A DNA stretch of 64,000 nucleotides from an uncultured Clostridia bacterium. GTDB lineage: Bacteria; Bacillota; Clostridia; Peptostreptococcales; Anaerovoracaceae. Below, one piece after another: positions 56,338-64,000 of the stretch (position 1 is the first letter of the stretch; every line of letters starts with the position of its first letter). The translations under genes and the position numbers were made by a program. The stretch lies in the NCBI GenBank assembly GCA_934271235.1, contig CAKQQT010000001.1, forward strand, positions 62,001 to 126,000, given 5' to 3'. The notes beneath the pieces were generated by a model. That model was not told the DNA's origin. It saw only the letters and a program-made list of their open reading frames with translations, and did no database searches.

Positions 56338-58327
56338 GCTTGCCGCAATTTTTATGAAGCTTGTCAATATGAGCATCAGTGCCGGATGGGTCTGTCTGGC
56401 AGTGGTCCTATTGCGCCTGCTGCTGCAAAAAGCGCCGAAGTGGAGCAGATTGATGCTGTGGGCGATCGTCGGGCTGCGGCTTGTGCTCCCGTTTTCCATG
56501 GAGAGTGTGCTGAGTCTGCTGCCATCCGGAGAAACGATCGATACAAACCGCTATGTCAGCCGGCCGTATGTTCATTCCGGCATTGCACCGATCGACCGCG
56601 CCGCAAATCATGCGCTGGGGGAACGCTATTTTGAGGGCGTGACTGTACCACCGGCGGAGGCGCCGACAAATCCGATGCACATACTGGCGATCTTGTGGCT
56701 GATCGGTATGGCCGCGATGTTTGCTTACATGCTCATCAGTTATATCCGCATCCGACAGAAGATGCAGACCGCGACAAAAATACAGGAAAATGTCTACGAG
56801 AGTGAACTTGTGGAAACGCCGTTTGTGCTGGGGACCTTGCAGCCGCGTATCTATCTTCCTTATGCTGTGCGAGAAGCTGACCGCCGCTATATTCTGGCGC
56901 ACGAAACCGCGCATATCCGGCATTACGATCACGTAATGAAACCGTTTGCGTTCGCGCTGCTGACTGTATATTGGTTCCAGCCGCTCATCTGGCTGGCGTT
57001 CATCCTGTTTTGCCGTGATCTGGAATTTGCCTGCGATGAGCGTGTGATCCGGACTCTGAACGTGACGGAACGCGCGAACTATTCTCAAGCGCTGCTTGCC
57101 TGCAGTCTGCCGCAAAAGAAAATCTCTGTCTGCCCGCTGGCATTCAGTGAAAATGACACGAAAAACAGGATCCGCAGCGTTCTGCAGTATCAAAAACCTG
57201 CTTTTTGGGTGGTCCTGCTGGCCCTTGTACTTTGCATCGCTGCCGCGGTCTGCTTGCTGAGCGACCCGAAAACAGACGGGAAACAAACTCGCAGCGGCGA
57301 AGTTATACTCGCGGAGGCGGATGCAGACGGTGATGGGGCGGAGGAAACGCTCAGTTATCAGAAGCTGGGGGATGAAAGCGACGGATCGGCATATCTTCTG
57401 CACATCACCAAGAGCGATGGAACAGAGCTGTGGCCGGAGGAAGAATACCTGTCTGAATCCCATGTGGGTTGGATTGCCTATTTTCTTTATCGGGACGATG
57501 AGGGCTATGCGATCTTGGATTATAGTCCGTGGACCGGTCAGGGCTTTGCATCTTATTCCTACAAGCTGTATCGCTTCGAAGGGGCAAATCGGAAGATCTC
57601 GCAAGAAGGTTCGGTCGACTTTGAGATGCCGAAAAACGCAGAAGAAACCTGGCCGCCGGAGGCTTTTGCTTTCGCGGATGAAGTGAATGCGCTGCTCGAC
57701 CGGAGCACACTGCTGATCTCAACGATCGGCGGGGAACTTCGCACCGGTGAGGACGCGAGCCTCTGGAGGTGCGGACCGGAGACCGCGGACGGACCGCTGC
57801 CTGCTGACGCCGATCCGTGTCTCTATGAAACGGAGCTTACGCTTTATCCGGGGAAAACCGCAAAACTAAAACTTTACGGCACACAGGATGAAAGCACGGA
57901 TACATACCATATTAGTGAAATAAAATTCTTTTGGGATAACGGGAATGTGACGCAGATGTGGACTGCCGGCGCGGTTATGCGCTATTGGGACGATGATGAA
58001 ACGGCGCCGCAGGCAACCGAGTCCTGGGCGCAGGATGGCGGACTGGTGATTGGTGATTTCAACTTCGACGGCTATGCGGATATTGGTCTGCAGGTGCAGA
58101 CGAGCGCATACAATGCACCATATGTTTACTGGTTCTATCACCCGGAGAATATCGGAAACGAGGCTTTTGTCTACGCGGGCTGGTACGTTTGTCCGTTGGA
58201 GATCGATGAGGACACACATACATGCACGGTATCCTATCGCGACGGACAGGCATATTACCAAGATACCTATACCCCGGACGAAAAAGGGGATCTGAAGCTG
58301 GTCAAACAAGAGCAGATGCAGCCGTAA
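56327..58327 (+). CDS. BlaR1-family M56 sensor peptidase (second copy)
   Basis: This 666-residue protein has N-terminal membrane helices and the zinc motif HETAH at 192-196 (AHETAHIRHYDH). The last membrane helix is at about residues 285-310. A long extracellular part follows, containing EADADGDGAEETL and DFNFDGYADIGLQV, which look like FG-GAP or calcium-type repeats. No penicillin-binding motif is visible. It overlaps its repressor gene, and the LysO-like gene follows. Confidence 0.85.
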   Translation: MNGELAAIFMKLVNMSISAGWVCLAVVLLRLLLQKAPKWSRLMLWAIVGLRLVLPFSMESVLSLLPSGETIDTNRYVSRPYVHSGIAPIDRAANHALGERYFEGVTVPPAEAPTNPMHILAILWLIGMAAMFAYMLISYIRIRQKMQTATKIQENVYESELVETPFVLGTLQPRIYLPYAVREADRRYILAHETAHIRHYDHVMKPFAFALLTVYWFQPLIWLAFILFCRDLEFACDERVIRTLNVTERANYSQALLACSLPQKKISVCPLAFSENDTKNRIRSVLQYQKPAFWVVLLALVLCIAAAVCLLSDPKTDGKQTRSGEVILAEADADGDGAEETLSYQKLGDESDGSAYLLHITKSDGTELWPEEEYLSESHVGWIAYFLYRDDEGYAILDYSPWTGQGFASYSYKLYRFEGANRKISQEGSVDFEMPKNAEETWPPEAFAFADEVNALLDRSTLLISTIGGELRTGEDASLWRCGPETADGPLPADADPCLYETELTLYPGKTAKLKLYGTQDESTDTYHISEIKFFWDNGNVTQMWTAGAVMRYWDDDETAPQATESWAQDGGLVIGDFNFDGYADIGLQVQTSAYNAPYVYWFYHPENIGNEAFVYAGWYVCPLEIDEDTHTCTVSYRDGQAYYQDTYTPDEKGDLKLVKQEQMQP

Positions 58328-58400
58328 GAAGCTGTTTATGTCTGCAGAGTACAAAAAAATGGGGCTGATAGGGCATGCTTGCATGGGAAAGGAATCCTTT

Positions 58401-59489
58401 ATGTTTATTTATATTCCGTTTATCTGCGTCACGCTTGGCGCGGTGATCAGCTGGCGGGGTCTGCCGCCGCGGGTGCTGCGCGGATCTGACATGGTCATGA
58501 ATGCGGCCTTGATGCTGCTGATGACGGTCATTGGATTGAATATCGGGCTATCGGAAACCGTCATGAAAAACCTTGGACGTATCGGTATCAAGTGCCTGCT
58601 GATCTCGCTGGCGGCGATCGCCTGCAGTGTGGCGCTGACGGCGCTGTGCGAAAGGACGGTCATGCCGCTTGAAAAGATCCGCCTGGCTTTGCTGCGGGAA
58701 AAGCAGGAAGCGGCGCGGCAAAATCGTGATGCGGGGCGCGGCGCACTGCCTCGGGCAGAAAACGCGGGGAGCAAACAGGAGGACGCGACTGGCGAATGCG
58801 GTGACACGAAAGGCGGCATAGCACATCAAGCTTCGCGTTTGCCGGAGAACGCGCAGACAGAGGAGGCGCAGAGCGGCAGCTTCTCACCGCTCTTGATTTT
58901 GATGCCGATCTTCATTCTGCTCGGCATTCTGATCGGGTGTTTTGCGCTGCCCAAAGGGGATACAGCGTGGCTGGATACGCTGCTGACGGTGTCCTTGTTC
59001 TTTCTCTACACCGGTGCAGGCATCATTTTGGGTACGAACAAAGAAGTTTTTACTTATATCAAAAAACTGGGGCTGCGGATCTTATTCCTGCCGCTTTCGA
59101 TCTTTGTGGGCTGCCTGCTGGGCGGATTCCTGATGGGAGTGCTGCTCGACGTGCCGCTCAAGTGGTCGGTACTGTCAGCAAGCGGTATGGGGTATTACAG
59201 TATGAGCGGGGCGTTTCTGACCGAAGCGTATGGCATCGAGGCCGGCGTTTACGGCTTCATCGTCAATGTTTCCAGAGATGTGTTTACGGTGGCACTGCTG
59301 CCGCTTTTGGCGAAAATCAGCAAAGGCAGCCCGATTGCCTCCGGCGCGGGCGGCTGCATGGATACGATGCTGATCCCGGTCAGTAAGGCGGTGGGACCGG
59401 AGCTGGGACTGGTCGCGCTGATCAGCGGTACGATCACGACGCTGGCAGTGCCGCTTTGGCTGCCGCTCGGCGTGGCACTGTTTGGGTAA
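58401..59489 (+). CDS. LysO-family (DUF340) exporter with long polar insert
   Basis: From the ATG at 58401 (after GGAAAGGA) the protein has 362 residues. The N-terminal helices (FIYIPFICVTLGAVISW, MLLMTVIGLNIGLS) and C-terminal ones (SASGMGYYSMSGAFLTEAYG) match LysO, a lysine exporter in E. coli. A charged insert at about residues 95-175 is longer than in the family norm. It lies after the second BlaR operon and may be one of its outputs. The first 21 residues of a longer reading are doubtful. Confidence 0.8.
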   Translation: MFIYIPFICVTLGAVISWRGLPPRVLRGSDMVMNAALMLLMTVIGLNIGLSETVMKNLGRIGIKCLLISLAAIACSVALTALCERTVMPLEKIRLALLREKQEAARQNRDAGRGALPRAENAGSKQEDATGECGDTKGGIAHQASRLPENAQTEEAQSGSFSPLLILMPIFILLGILIGCFALPKGDTAWLDTLLTVSLFFLYTGAGIILGTNKEVFTYIKKLGLRILFLPLSIFVGCLLGGFLMGVLLDVPLKWSVLSASGMGYYSMSGAFLTEAYGIEAGVYGFIVNVSRDVFTVALLPLLAKISKGSPIASGAGGCMDTMLIPVSKAVGPELGLVALISGTITTLAVPLWLPLGVALFG

Positions 59490-59552
59490 AAGGACGGTGC
59501 CAGAGACGAAAAAAGACCGGATACGGGGAGCAAGCATAACAGAAACAGGCGC

Positions 59553-59596
59553 AAGACTCTGCAAACTTACGAAAATGTAAGCGCAGGGTCTTTTTT
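59553..59596 (+). terminator. terminator after LysO-like gene
   Basis: AAGACTCTGC and CTTAC pair with GTAAG and GCAGGGTCTT, followed by four more T. It separates this gene from the transglycosylase/molybdopterin operon. Confidence 0.85.
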
Positions 59597-59716
59597 GTAA
59601 GTTTTCGAGGGTTTTACGCGGGGCGGTTTTGTGGTAACATAGTCATATAGAAAAAACGTCCGCAGAGGGAGCGGGCGCGAAGCAAACAAGGTGTATAAGG
59701 AAAAGAGATTATTGAG

Positions 59717-60430
59717 ATGAAAAAACTGATAGGCAGACTGCTTGCCATCGTCTTGATCGCAGCTTTGGCGGTTTGCGGCATCGTGACCTATAACGGATAC
59801 CGCCTCTACGAGGAAGTGACCGAAGCCGTTCCGGTCAGCGAAAAGGTTGCGGAGATCGAGGAGCAGGCACATTATACAACATACGAATCGCTGCCGAAAC
59901 GTTATATCGAGGCGGTGATCGCGGCAGAGGACCGGCGTTTCTTCCGACATCATGGCTTTGATATCCTCGCAACCGGACGAGCGATGTGGCATAATATCGA
60001 AGCCGGGCGCCTGATCGAAGGGGGCAGCACGATCACGCAGCAACTCGCCAAGAACATGTATTTTTCGCAGGAAAAGAAGTTCACGCGCAAGGTCGCAGAG
60101 GTCTTCGTCGCGCAGGAGCTGGAAGATCTCTGCGACAAAAAGACCCTGTTCGAGCTGTATGTCAATTCGATTTACTTCGGGTCGGGCTACTACAATATCT
60201 ATGATGCCGCGCATGGCTATTATGATAAAGACCCAAGCGATTTGAACGATTACGAGTGTACCATGCTGGCGGGTGTTCCGAACGCCCCGTCCGTCTACGC
60301 GCCGACCGTCAATCCGAAGCTGGCGGAAGAACGCAGACAACAGGTCTTGACCTGCATGGTCGAAAACGGTTATATTAAAGAGGGTGAACTTTCACAAGCT
60401 CCGGACGACAGAAAGGAAAATGAAGGATGA
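59717..60430 (+). CDS. monofunctional peptidoglycan glycosyltransferase (GT51)
   Basis: This 237-residue protein has an N-terminal signal anchor (LLAIVLIAALAVCGIVTY). The GT51 motifs are VIAAEDRRFFRHHGFD with the catalytic Glu, and GGSTITQQLAKNMYF. There is no transpeptidase domain, so it only polymerises glycan strands, outside the cell. It overlaps moaC by ATGA, an unusual partner that suggests an operon made by recent rearrangement. Confidence 0.9.
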   Translation: MKKLIGRLLAIVLIAALAVCGIVTYNGYRLYEEVTEAVPVSEKVAEIEEQAHYTTYESLPKRYIEAVIAAEDRRFFRHHGFDILATGRAMWHNIEAGRLIEGGSTITQQLAKNMYFSQEKKFTRKVAEVFVAQELEDLCDKKTLFELYVNSIYFGSGYYNIYDAAHGYYDKDPSDLNDYECTMLAGVPNAPSVYAPTVNPKLAEERRQQVLTCMVENGYIKEGELSQAPDDRKENEG

Positions 60431-60933
60431 GCATGACGCATTTTGATGAGCATGGAAACGCGCGCATGGTGGATGTAGGCGCAAAAAAGGCAACGGACCG
60501 CGCCGCGACTGCGGCGGGAAGCATCATCATGTCCGCGGAAGCTTTTGCTGCCGTGCAAAATGGAAGGATCTCGAAAGGCGATGTGCTGACGGTTGCGACA
60601 GCAGCCGGCATCATGGGCGCGAAGCAAACCGCGAACCTGATCCCGATGTGCCATCTCGTGCCCCTGACTCACGTGGCGATTACCTGGGAAATGGATGCGA
60701 AGCGCCTGCGAATCTGCTGCAGGTGTACGGCAAAGTGCAGCGGACAAACCGGCGTCGAAATGGAAGCGCTGACCGGTGTCAGCACTGCATTGCTGACGGT
60801 GTATGACATGTGCAAAGCCATTGACAAAGAAATGAAAATCGAAGCTGTTTATCTTGCCGAAAAGAGCGGGGGCAAGAGCGGTCATTTGATAAGCAAATAT
60901 GAGGAAGCGACAGCACAGCCAAAGATCAGATGA
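60427..60933 (+). CDS. moaC: MoaC, cyclic pyranopterin monophosphate synthase
   Basis: This 168-residue enzyme makes the first stable molybdopterin precursor with MoaA. Near its start it reads HFDEHGNARMVDVGAKKATD. Its core has MCHLVPLTHV with the catalytic region, and the Lys/Asp residues sit in TGVSTALLTVYDMCKAIDK. The start codon overlaps the stop of the glycosyltransferase gene (ATGA). Confidence 0.95.
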   Translation: MSMTHFDEHGNARMVDVGAKKATDRAATAAGSIIMSAEAFAAVQNGRISKGDVLTVATAAGIMGAKQTANLIPMCHLVPLTHVAITWEMDAKRLRICCRCTAKCSGQTGVEMEALTGVSTALLTVYDMCKAIDKEMKIEAVYLAEKSGGKSGHLISKYEEATAQPKIR

Positions 60934-60958
60934 GTTTTTGAGCGAAACAAGAGGAACC

Positions 60959-61744
60959 ATGATAGACAGATATACGAAGAATGGGATATTAGAGGCGGCA
61001 GATCAGAAAAAACTCGCACAGAAAAAGATTGCCGTCATCGGCTGCGGGGGTCTTGGCGGTTATCTGATCGAAATGCTGGGAAGGCTGGGCCTCCGTCACA
61101 TCAACGCCTGCGACGGGGACGTCTTCAGCGTAAGCAACCTGAACCGACAGCTTTTGGCGACCGAGAACAATCTGGGAAAGAATAAGGCGAAAGCTGCCGC
61201 AATACGGATGGAAACGGTGAACTCCGAGGTCTCTGTCAGAACTTTTGCGGAGTACCTCACGCCGGAGAACGCGGCGCGGATCTTTGACGGATGTGATCTC
61301 GTTATCGACGCGCTCGACAGCCCACAGGCAAAGTGCATGCTGGAAGAACTTTGCGAGGGTTTTCGGCTGCCTTTGGTTCACGGCGCAGTCGAAGGCTGGT
61401 TTGGACAGGTCTGTACGGTGATGCCGGGTGACTGGATTCTGCGCAGTCTGTATCAGAATACAAATCGAGGAGATCGGCAGGAAGCAGAAAAAACCGGCAA
61501 CCCTTCCTTTACCCCGGCAGCCGTCGCGGCGCTGCAAGTCAGTGAAGCCTTGAAGGTATTGCTGGATAAGGAAGGCATTCTTCGGAATGAGGTGCTCTTT
61601 CTGGATCTGTACTGCGGAGAATTTCAAAAAATAAAGATGGAAAAAGAGGATATAGGAAAAGCACAGGGAAGCGCAGCGTCCCTGCCGGAAAGGAGAAAGC
61701 ATGGGGCTTGCGAAATATCGGACAGCAGTCATCACCTTGAGTGA
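60959..61744 (+). CDS. ThiF/MoeB/HesA-family adenylating enzyme
   Basis: The ATG at 60959 gives 261 residues, starting MIDRYTKNGILEAADQKKLA. The ATP loop is VIGCGGLGGYL (about residues 26-36), with RQLLATENNLGKNKA and GCDLVIDALDSPQAKCMLE further on. It activates the C-terminus of a ubiquitin-like sulfur carrier (MoaD or ThiS type), none of which is encoded here. Position among molybdopterin genes argues for a MoeB-like role. Confidence 0.82.
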   Translation: MIDRYTKNGILEAADQKKLAQKKIAVIGCGGLGGYLIEMLGRLGLRHINACDGDVFSVSNLNRQLLATENNLGKNKAKAAAIRMETVNSEVSVRTFAEYLTPENAARIFDGCDLVIDALDSPQAKCMLEELCEGFRLPLVHGAVEGWFGQVCTVMPGDWILRSLYQNTNRGDRQEAEKTGNPSFTPAAVAALQVSEALKVLLDKEGILRNEVLFLDLYCGEFQKIKMEKEDIGKAQGSAASLPERRKHGACEISDSSHHLE

Positions 61745-62207
61745 CAAAGGCGCAGCCGGAGAGAGAAAGGACGAAAGCGGGCTGGCGATCTGTGAGAGGC
61801 TGCGCCAAAACGGACAATACGAAATCGTGGAGACCTTACTCTTACCTGATGATTGTGCCTTGCTCAAAACGCAGCTTGTGCGGATCTGCGATGAAAAACT
61901 GGCCGACCTGATTCTGACGACCGGTGGCACCGGATTTTCCAAGAGAGATGTCACACCGGAAGCAACTCTGGCGGTGGCGGAGCGAAACGCGCCGGGAATC
62001 GCCGAGTACTTGAGATTCCGCTCGATGCAGATTACACCGAAAGCAATGCTTTCGCGTGGGGTTTCGGTGATGCGGGGCGATACCTTGATCGTCAATCTGC
62101 CGGGAAGTACGAAGGCGGTAAAGGAAAATCTGGAATTCTTGCTGCCTGCGCTCGATCATGGGCTGAACATCATGCTGGGAAGAGCCGGAGAGTGCGGAGG
62201 AAGATAG
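61701..62207 (+). CDS. MogA/MoaB-family molybdenum cofactor protein
   Basis: This 168-residue protein has RTAVITLSDKGAAGERKDESG at the start, TTGGTGFSKRDVTPEAT as the MPT-binding loop, and VNLPGSTKAVKENLEFLLPAL at the end. It adenylates molybdopterin. GAAAGGAG precedes the ATG, which lies within the end of the previous gene. Confidence 0.9.
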   Translation: MGLAKYRTAVITLSDKGAAGERKDESGLAICERLRQNGQYEIVETLLLPDDCALLKTQLVRICDEKLADLILTTGGTGFSKRDVTPEATLAVAERNAPGIAEYLRFRSMQITPKAMLSRGVSVMRGDTLIVNLPGSTKAVKENLEFLLPALDHGLNIMLGRAGECGGR

Positions 62208-62210
62208 AGG

Positions 62211-62489
62211 ATGAAGCAACAAGACATTTCCTTTACGGACTTTCAAACAAGCAGATGGCTTAGGAACACAAAAGCGGAAGACGGATTTTGCAGCAAGCGC
62301 TGGAAGTCCGATTTTGTCGTAGAAGGATTACGCGGCCGAAAGACCGGAGACCGGATTCGGATCGGAGAAGAAAGCTTTCTCTTGACCGAAATCGGAAAGC
62401 GGTGCTATGAGGATTGTCCGCTGCGGCTGCGCTTGGGCGGGAGCTGCCCGTTGGCGTCCGGTGTGGCATTTGGAAAGAGAGAGCAATGA
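62211..62489 (+). CDS. short MOSC-like protein
   Basis: This 92-residue protein ends with LLTEIGKRCYEDCPLRLRLG and then CPLASGVAFGK. These match the C-terminal half of the MOSC protein at 63520-63972 (ITQIGKECHSGCTIARRTG) and the Cys region of MOSC domains, which bind sulfur for molybdenum-cofactor enzymes. The N-terminal half of a MOSC domain is missing, so it may be a reduced or truncated copy. GGAGGAAGATAGAGG precedes the ATG. Its stop overlaps the moaA start (ATGA). Confidence 0.7.
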   Translation: MKQQDISFTDFQTSRWLRNTKAEDGFCSKRWKSDFVVEGLRGRKTGDRIRIGEESFLLTEIGKRCYEDCPLRLRLGGSCPLASGVAFGKREQ

Positions 62490-63478
62490 AAGACCAGTTC
62501 GGAAGAGAGATCGACTATATTAGAATATCCGTTACAGACCGGTGCAATCTGCGCTGCCAGTATTGCATGCCGCCGGAGGGCGTGCCGCTTGTCAGCCATG
62601 AAGAGATTCTGCGCTTTGACGAAATCGAGCGGCTTGTAAAAATTTTCTGTGCAAAAGGGATCAAACATGTTAAAATAACAGGAGGAGAACCGCTGGTGCG
62701 CCGAGACGTCAGCGTGCTGGTGCGCCGTCTGAAACAGCTTTCCGGACTGGAGACAGTTTCGCTCACAACGAACGGAACCCTGCTCACAGCACATCTGGCG
62801 GCACTGGCGGAAGCCGGTCTGGATGCTGTGAATATCAGCATGGATACCCCCTTCGCCGCGCGATACCATGCGATCACAGGCGGCAGGGTGGAAGATGTGT
62901 TTCGCGCGCTGGATGCCTGCGAGGCATATCCGCAGATCCGGGTGAAACTGAACTGCGTTTTGCTCGCGGATATTCCGCAGAAGGATATTATCGCCCTGGC
63001 GGATATCGCGAGAAGCCGGCATGTGGATGTGCGTTACATTGAGATGATGCCGATTGGGCTTGGCGGCGCGTTCGAAGGCGTGAAACAGGAAACCGTTCTG
63101 GAACTTTTGCAGAGCGTTTACGGTCCGGCAGAGCCTTGCGGTGAAAAACGCGGACAGGGACCGGCCGTTTACTGGAACTTCGCAGGGTTTTGCGGAGGAG
63201 TGGGAGTGATCAGCCCAATCAGCCATATGTTTTGCAGCCGGTGCAACCGGATCCGGTTGACTGCAGAGGGGTTTTTAAAGCCCTGCTTGCAATACGCGGA
63301 CGGCGCGGATCTGCGGTTGCTGCTGCGCCGCGGCGCGGAGGATACAGAAATCGCGGCCTGCGTGGAAAAAGTGATTTACGCGAAGCCGCGCGGACATTGT
63401 TTTACGGAAGCCGCGCAGGAAAGGGAACGTGCAGACTGCCGTAAGGAAACGGCTCTAATGTCCCGCATCGGCGGCTGA
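62486..63478 (+). CDS. moaA: MoaA, GTP 3',8-cyclase (radical SAM)
   Basis: This 330-residue enzyme starts molybdopterin synthesis from GTP. The radical-SAM cluster is CNLRCQYC (Cys20, 24, 27) and the second cluster region is FCSRCNRIRLTAEGFLKPCL. HVKITGGEPLVRRD and RYIEMMPIG are also typical. The ATG at 62486 overlaps the upstream stop codon; a longer reading from 62414 lies inside the previous gene. Confidence 0.95.
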   Translation: MKDQFGREIDYIRISVTDRCNLRCQYCMPPEGVPLVSHEEILRFDEIERLVKIFCAKGIKHVKITGGEPLVRRDVSVLVRRLKQLSGLETVSLTTNGTLLTAHLAALAEAGLDAVNISMDTPFAARYHAITGGRVEDVFRALDACEAYPQIRVKLNCVLLADIPQKDIIALADIARSRHVDVRYIEMMPIGLGGAFEGVKQETVLELLQSVYGPAEPCGEKRGQGPAVYWNFAGFCGGVGVISPISHMFCSRCNRIRLTAEGFLKPCLQYADGADLRLLLRRGAEDTEIAACVEKVIYAKPRGHCFTEAAQERERADCRKETALMSRIGG

Positions 63479-63519
63479 ACAAGCGGCATATCAAAGAGAG
63501 CTTGAGAAACGGAGTGAAT

Positions 63520-63972
63520 ATGGCAGCGAAAGAAATTGGAAAAATTGAGGCTGTCTGCGTCAGCAGAACAAAGGGAACGGCAAAGCAGAATATCGGACAG
63601 GCAATCCTGAAGGAAGATTACGGAATGCAGGGCGACGCGCATGCCGGCAGCGGACATCGTCAGGTCTCATTGCTTTCCGTCGAAAAAATAGAGGAATTTC
63701 AGAAAACAGAACCAGAGATCCGTTATGGAAGTTTCGGTGAAAATCTGGTTGTCAGCGGCATTGACCCGGCATTGCTTCCGATTGGCACACGTCTGCGCTG
63801 CGGAACTGTACTGCTGGAGATCACACAAATCGGCAAGGAGTGTCACAGTGGCTGTACGATTGCCCGCCGCACCGGGACATGCATTATGCCGGCAAACGGT
63901 GTTTTTGCCCGCGTTCTTACGGAAGGTACGATCAGGACAGGGGACTGTTTTGAAGTAGTTTCAAATAAATAA
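63520..63972 (+). CDS. MOSC-domain protein
   Basis: This 150-residue protein has a MOSC fold. GMQGDAHAGSGHRQVSLLS is its core motif and ITQIGKECHSGCTIARRTG carries the conserved Cys. MOSC domains handle sulfur in molybdenum-cofactor enzymes. The ATG at 63520 follows GGAG, and TTG 63502 is a weaker choice. It is the last gene of the molybdopterin operon; the final 28 bases of the window hold no feature. Confidence 0.88.
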   Translation: MAAKEIGKIEAVCVSRTKGTAKQNIGQAILKEDYGMQGDAHAGSGHRQVSLLSVEKIEEFQKTEPEIRYGSFGENLVVSGIDPALLPIGTRLRCGTVLLEITQIGKECHSGCTIARRTGTCIMPANGVFARVLTEGTIRTGDCFEVVSNK

Positions 63973-64000
63973 TTTCACACTTCAAAGGGATTTCGAGTCT

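Overview
The window looks like chromosomal DNA of an anaerobic, mid-GC member of the Bacillota, probably class Clostridia. The support is strong AGGAGG-type ribosome binding sites with occasional TTG/GTG starts, a SecA with a C-terminal SEC-C zinc tail, two BlaI/BlaR1-type pairs, a biotin-dependent sodium-pump decarboxylase operon, pyruvate phosphate dikinase, a membrane polyferredoxin and molybdopterin genes. I cannot name a genus. I see no rRNA, tRNA, CRISPR array, insertion sequence or prophage.

Layout. 92-7201: purine/nucleoside salvage operon (BMP lipoprotein, double ATPase, two permeases, NCS2 permease, phosphoribosyltransferase). 7307-9131: PadR regulator, a probable decayed gene, and a class III Fic enzyme. 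9163-10822: biotin pair BioY/BirA. 11080-15141: CBS-domain membrane protein and SecA. 15142-19289: a long non-coding stretch with a 16-bp inverted repeat, two unrecognised membrane-anchored proteins, a stretch with DnaA-box-like sites, and a DUF134-NifX fusion. 19583-24945: D,D-carboxypeptidase, MFS transporter, a threonine aldolase gene interrupted by an in-frame TGA, a LysR protein with an apparent internal deletion, and a membrane polyferredoxin. 25105-33480: Rpn-like nuclease, first BlaI/BlaR pair, APC permease, and a GntR/ABC operon.

33499-42349 is a visibly A+T-richer block. It holds a sigma-54 activator, two near-perfect -24/-12 promoters, and six genes (flavin reductase, SDR, NhaC-type antiporter, CE4-fold hydrolase, amidohydrolase, P1/DmpA peptidase). 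It reads as a dedicated, activator-controlled catabolic system for an amide or peptide-like substrate. I know no description of this exact set, and it is the best candidate for a new system here.

42389-52220 holds an Lrp-flanked racemase/aminotransferase/PPDK operon followed by an operon with both 12S-like and 5S-like carboxyltransferases, a biotin carrier, and OadB/OadG. Together these could turn D/L-aspartate into oxaloacetate, then pyruvate plus a sodium gradient, then PEP. 52514-55766: PucR-type regulator, KdgT-like permease and acetolactate decarboxylase. 55927-59489: second BlaI/BlaR pair, with a different operator from the first, and a LysO-like exporter. 59717-63972: a glycosyltransferase-51 enzyme leading into a molybdopterin cluster (moaC, ThiF/MoeB-like, mogA/moaB-like, short MOSC-like, moaA, MOSC).
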